Shown piece by piece: positions 30,460 to 33,579 of a DNA stretch of 33,579 nt; the stretch's first letter is position 1, and every line of letters starts with the position of its first letter. Source of the stretch: Cyanobacteriota bacterium (lineage in GTDB: Bacteria > Acidobacteriota > Vicinamibacteria > Vicinamibacterales > UBA2999). Below the pieces are notes generated by a model. The model was given only the letters and a program-made list of their open reading frames with translations. It searched no databases and was not told the origin of the DNA. The stretch lies in the NCBI GenBank assembly GCA_019752015.1, contig JAIEMQ010000014.1, positions 1 to 33,579 of the forward strand, read 5' to 3'. The position numbers were made by a program, and so were the translations under genes.

Positions 30460-31854
30460 ATGAAATTGCTGAGCCGCCTGGTGATCGTCATCACACTGAC
30501 CGCGACGACTGTCGCGGCGCAGACCAAGGTGACGCCACCGAAGAACAAATACACGCCGGAGCAGGACGTGCAGATCGGCCGCGAGGCTGCGGCGGAAGTG
30601 CGCCAGCAGTACCCCATCATCAACGACGATCAGATCAACGGCTATCTCGATCGGCTTGGCGCGCGGCTGGTTGAAGCCGCGCCGCGCGAATTGAACAACC
30701 CGGTCTTTCAGTATTCGTTCAGTCCGGTCAACTTGAAGGACATCAATGCGTTCGCGCTGCCGGGCGGACCGATGTTCGTCAACCGCGGCATGATGGAGGC
30801 GGCGCAGACCGAAGGCGAGGTCGCCGGGGTCATGTCGCACGAGCTCGCGCACGTACTGCTGCGTCACGGCACCGCGAACGCGACCAAGGCGCAGGGCTTT
30901 CAGATCGGCGCGCTGGCCGGGGCGATCGCCGGCGCGGTGATCGGCGGCGGCTGGGGCCAGGTGATTCAACAGGGATCGCAGTTCGGCCTCGGCACGTGGC
31001 TGATGAAATACAGCCGCGAGTACGAAAAACAGGCGGATCTCGTCGGCGCGCAGATCATGGCGCGCGCCGGATACGATCCCCGCGATCTCGCGAACATGTT
31101 CGAGACCATACAGCGGCAGGGCCGCAACGGTGGACCAGAGTGGTTGAGCAGCCACCCGAATCCCGGCAACCGCACACAGTACATCACGCAGGAGGCATCG
31201 CAACTTGCCATCGGGCCGCGTCCGAGTCAACAGAGGTTCCTGCAGACGAAGACACGGCTGTCGCAGATGGGACCCGCGCGCACCATGGCCGAGATCGAGC
31301 GCAACGGCACCGTCGGTGGCAACACCGGCGGCCGGCCGGGCGGCTCTGCTGGAAGAATCGGCGATAACGTGCCGGCGCCGTCGCGTCAATATCGAACCGT
31401 GCAGGGCGGCCAGCTTTTCACGGTGACCATTCCGTCCAACTGGCAGGCGCTTTCGGCGAATAACTCGATCAAGTACGTGCCGGCGAATGGGTATGGCGAC
31501 TTCAACGGGCAGCGTGCGTTGACGCACGGTGTCGAGGCCGGTGTCGCTCGCGCATCGTCAGGCAATCTGGATCAGGCGACGCAGACGCTGATCGACGGCT
31601 TCGTTCGGGGCAACAACGGCATGCGCGTCGCCGGCGGTGGGGCGTCCTCACAACTGGCGGGATGTCGAGCGATCGTGACGTCGCTCCAGGGCCCGTCGGC
31701 GCTCGGCGGCGTGGAGCGCGTCGACGTCCACACGACGCTCTTGAGCAACGGCGACCTGTTCTATGTGGTCACCGTCGCGCCCGAGCAGGAGGTTGGCGTT
31801 TATGGCGAGGCGTTCGATCGGGTCGTGCGTTCCGTCAAGCTGAACGATCGATAG
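30460..31854 (+). CDS. exported M48-family zinc metalloprotease
   Basis: The 464-residue protein begins with a signal peptide (MKLLSRLVIVITLTATTVAA). The protease domain has NAFALPGGPMFVNRGMMEAA, the zinc motif H127-E-L-A-H131 in SHELAHVLLRH, and EYEKQADLVGA with E189 as the likely third ligand. These match periplasmic Oma1/BepA-type M48 proteases that clip or quality-control envelope proteins. After residue 280 there is a Gly/Arg-rich linker and a second domain (TVQGGQLFTVTIPSNWQALS, GVERVDVHTTLLSNGDLFYV) of unknown kind, replacing the TPR tail of BepA. ATG at 30460 has GAGGA about eight bases upstream, so longer in-frame codons further upstream are not used. A strong hairpin follows the stop. 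Confidence 0.92.
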   Translation: MKLLSRLVIVITLTATTVAAQTKVTPPKNKYTPEQDVQIGREAAAEVRQQYPIINDDQINGYLDRLGARLVEAAPRELNNPVFQYSFSPVNLKDINAFALPGGPMFVNRGMMEAAQTEGEVAGVMSHELAHVLLRHGTANATKAQGFQIGALAGAIAGAVIGGGWGQVIQQGSQFGLGTWLMKYSREYEKQADLVGAQIMARAGYDPRDLANMFETIQRQGRNGGPEWLSSHPNPGNRTQYITQEASQLAIGPRPSQQRFLQTKTRLSQMGPARTMAEIERNGTVGGNTGGRPGGSAGRIGDNVPAPSRQYRTVQGGQLFTVTIPSNWQALSANNSIKYVPANGYGDFNGQRALTHGVEAGVARASSGNLDQATQTLIDGFVRGNNGMRVAGGGASSQLAGCRAIVTSLQGPSALGGVERVDVHTTLLSNGDLFYVVTVAPEQEVGVYGEAFDRVVRSVKLNDR

Positions 31855-31865
31855 AAAAGGACCAG

Positions 31866-31893
31866 GGCGCCCGGGGACACTTCCCCGGGCGCC
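31866..31893 (+). terminator. perfect 12 bp stem-loop after the M48 protease gene
   Basis: GGCGCCCGGGGA (31866-31877) and TCCCCGGGCGCC (31882-31893) flank a CACT loop. It lies 12 bases after the stop at 31854 and ahead of the convergent stop at 31936, with no obvious U tract. A bidirectional role is likely. Confidence 0.75.
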
Positions 31894-31935
31894 GCCGGTC
31901 TGCCGTCGGCCCTGTCCGTGTGTCGGCGTGGCCGA

Positions 31936-32508
31936 CTAGTTACTGCTGGCGGCGGTCGCGGGCGTCGTGAGCGAGAGGATGTCCGCTCTCGCCTCGCCCT
32001 TCGCTCTCAGCGCTTCAACGCGCGCGTCGATGTCGGGCCGCGAAGCGCGAATCGCTTCCTCAAGCGACTGACCTTCCGTCAGCACGCGATGCTTCAACAG
32101 GATGAACGGCACCTGCGTATTGCGCGCGGCGTGCGCAAGCGTCGCGAACTGTTCGGCGCTCGTAAAGCCCTCGACCGCGAGCGGCAGCTTGGTGCCGCGC
32201 GCGAGCACCGGCTTCATGCGTTCATGGAGCTCAGGCGCCGACACCGGAATCGTCATCACCAGCCTGGGAGTCGATTCGGGCATCGGCGCCACGACGGCGC
32301 TCGCGGCTGCGCGTGGGACACGATTCTTCACGCGCTGTGATCGAGCCGGCGCCGCCGGCGCCGCGGGCTCCTCAACAGCCTTCACGGTGGCAGTGGCCGG
32401 CTCAGGCGCAGCCGAGCGGCTCATCGTCAATTCCGAGCCGATCCACGCACCGAGCACGAGGCCGCCAACAAGGCCGAGCGTCGCGGCTGAGCTTTTACCG
32501 GTTTTCAT
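31936..32508 (-). CDS. membrane-anchored protein of unknown function
   Basis: The 190-residue protein has an N-terminal membrane segment (ATLGLVGGLVLGAWIGSELT) and an Ala/Pro/Val-rich linker (VEEPAAPAAPARSQRVKNR). A compact C-terminal region follows (about 90-185; PELHERMKPVLARGTKLPLA, GFTSAEQFATLAHAARNTQV, PFILLKHRVLTEGQSLEEAI). The start is ATG at 32508, with GGAGGTGAGAG directly upstream, one of the best ribosome binding sites in the window, so the gene is probably well translated. The protein is probably anchored in the inner membrane with the C-terminal region in the periplasm. The family is not recognised. Confidence 0.8.
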   Translation of the reverse strand: MKTGKSSAATLGLVGGLVLGAWIGSELTMSRSAAPEPATATVKAVEEPAAPAAPARSQRVKNRVPRAAASAVVAPMPESTPRLVMTIPVSAPELHERMKPVLARGTKLPLAVEGFTSAEQFATLAHAARNTQVPFILLKHRVLTEGQSLEEAIRASRPDIDARVEALRAKGEARADILSLTTPATAASSN

Positions 32509-32647
32509 CTCTCACCTCCATAAGTCTTCTTGACCGGAGAGGACTCCAAGTTTCGTACCGCGCGTTTCCGGCGCGAATTCGCGATCTTCGCTGCTTGATC
32601 TCCGGACTTTTTACATGGTCGAGGATAAGATTCCTGCCGGAGACGCA

Positions 32648-33579
32648 ATGAAGCTCATGAGCATTTCGCGTATGGTGGCCGTCGTTGCACTCATCAATAG
32701 CGGCAGCGTGTTGATCGAAGCGCAAGCGCCGAAGCCTGTTCCTACAACGGTGTGGGCGGCGAAGCCGATCAAGACGCCGCGCTACAAGGCGGGATTGAAA
32801 CCGTGGGTCAAGCTCGACGAGATCAAAGCGCGGCATGCGCGCGAGGTGAATTGGCGTGAGGTGATCGTCGACGACGGCCGATTGAAGGCTGAATATTTTT
32901 CAGCGGCGCCCGGAACGAAGGTCGCGAAGAGTTTTCATCCGGATACGCGTGAATGGTTTGCGATCGTCGAAGGCCAGGTGCGCGTGGAAATCGAAGGACT
33001 GGAGCCGTTCGTCGCCGCGCGAGGATCGCTCGTGAATGTGCCGCGGCAGACGATCTACTCAGTCGAAACGATCGGCAGCGCACCGAGCCTGCGTTTCACG
33101 CTGAACGTCTCCGGCGCGAAAACCGTGTTCACGAAAGATGCTGAGCCTGCGTCGCCGCCGCCGGCCGGCAGCGTATGGATCGAGGCGCGGATCAATCGCA
33201 CGCCGGGCCGATACGAAGAGTTCAACGAGCCGCACCTGAACATCCATGAGGCCGCGGCGAAGAACGAGAAATATTCGGGCGGCCGCTTCGTCCGCGACGA
33301 CAAGTCGGAGATGCTCGTAATCTACGGCCACGAGAAAAACATGCCGCCGCTGGATCCGAACGAAAAGGGACACTTCCACGCCGAGAGCGCGGAGATGTGG
33401 CTGGTGTTCTCGGGGAAGATTCGCTACTCGTTCGAGGGCCAGCAGCCGTTCATCGCCAGCGAAGGCGACGTGGTTTACGTGCCGTCGAACACCTGGCATG
33501 CCATGGCATTGATCCGATTCCGTGGACACTTTCCGGAAGGCGGATACGATGTCCAGAATGGGATCAAGCAAGACGGGAA
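32648..33579 (+). CDS. exported bicupin protein, 3' end beyond the window
   Basis: About 310 codons are visible before the right edge, with no stop. A signal peptide (MKLMSISRMVAVVALINSGS, then VLIEAQA) is followed by two cupin folds. The first has KSFHPDTREWFAIVEGQVRV and GSLVNVPRQTIYSVE. The second has GHFHAESAEMWLVFSGKIRY and EGDVVYVPSNTWHAMALI, with His and Glu residues fitting a metal site. Cupins include dioxygenases, isomerases and binding proteins, so the reaction is unknown. ATG at 32648 has CCGGAG about seven bases upstream. The second cupin has more intact metal-ligand candidates than the first. The gene is on the plus strand, opposite and adjacent to the membrane-anchored protein gene. 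Confidence 0.8.
   Translation, partial: MKLMSISRMVAVVALINSGSVLIEAQAPKPVPTTVWAAKPIKTPRYKAGLKPWVKLDEIKARHAREVNWREVIVDDGRLKAEYFSAAPGTKVAKSFHPDTREWFAIVEGQVRVEIEGLEPFVAARGSLVNVPRQTIYSVETIGSAPSLRFTLNVSGAKTVFTKDAEPASPPPAGSVWIEARINRTPGRYEEFNEPHLNIHEAAAKNEKYSGGRFVRDDKSEMLVIYGHEKNMPPLDPNEKGHFHAESAEMWLVFSGKIRYSFEGQQPFIASEGDVVYVPSNTWHAMALIRFRGHFPEGGYDVQNGIKQDG

Overview
This 33.6 kb window is GC-rich and densely packed with chromosomal genes. It most likely comes from an uncultured or little-studied Acidobacteriota lineage, possibly Vicinamibacteria. That is inferred from gene content: a MacB/FtsX-type orphan permease of the ADOP class (9744-12239), remains of a second one (about 3862-4434), a DUF5117-type secreted zinc metalloprotease, a secreted M48 protease with an extra C-terminal domain, PEGA proteins, a fused membrane/spermidine-synthase-like/TPR protein and a bactofilin. 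No rRNA, tRNA, CRISPR array, insertion sequence or prophage gene was seen.

Layout. 84-3321 (+): Kef-type cation/proton antiporter, then a GT-C-like membrane protein. 3318-4434: a small secreted protein on the minus strand, fused at its 5' side to scrambled pieces of an ADOP permease. 4486-6045 (+): soluble PAS hybrid histidine kinase. 6069-9590 (-): a probable operon of a 53-residue Cys/His protein, two PEGA membrane proteins, a DUF72 protein and a PilT/PilU ATPase. 9744-12239 (+): intact ADOP permease. 12309-13636 (-): subclass B3-like metallo-beta-lactamase fold enzyme, translationally coupled to a lipoprotein. 13715-16248 (+): Ada/AlkA DNA repair fusion, an NTF2-like secreted protein and a P-loop NTPase. 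16220-18720 (-): spermidine-synthase-like membrane/TPR protein with an apparent frameshift near its start. 18756-22900 (+): eRF1-like (baeRF/Vms1-type) protein, a small acidic protein and the DUF5117-type metalloprotease. 22860-24305 (-): sodium:solute symporter. 24358-25907 (+): PF01637-like STAND ATPase and bactofilin. 25972-30242 (-): exported creatininase-like protein, PQQ-type sugar dehydrogenase, AlkZ/YcaQ-like winged-helix protein and a secreted coiled-coil protein. 30460-31854 (+): M48 protease. 31936-32508 (-): membrane-anchored protein of unknown function. 32648-end (+): exported bicupin, cut by the window edge.

How the genes may work together. Most are housekeeping or cell-envelope genes rather than one pathway. 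Two DNA-repair proteins are present but not adjacent. The strongest novel signal is a three-unit array of TTACG-N8-CGTAA sites with an exact 21 bp period. It sits over the apparent leaderless promoter of the STAND ATPase and between it and the divergent symporter. A second theme is short low-complexity repeat islands of several families (CACAGAA, GGCAGACA, AAAAGGC, GGCACC and GAGTTAAGAGTGCAGAG types) at gene ends. In several cases they have entered reading frames as N-termini, linkers, inserts or C-terminal tails.
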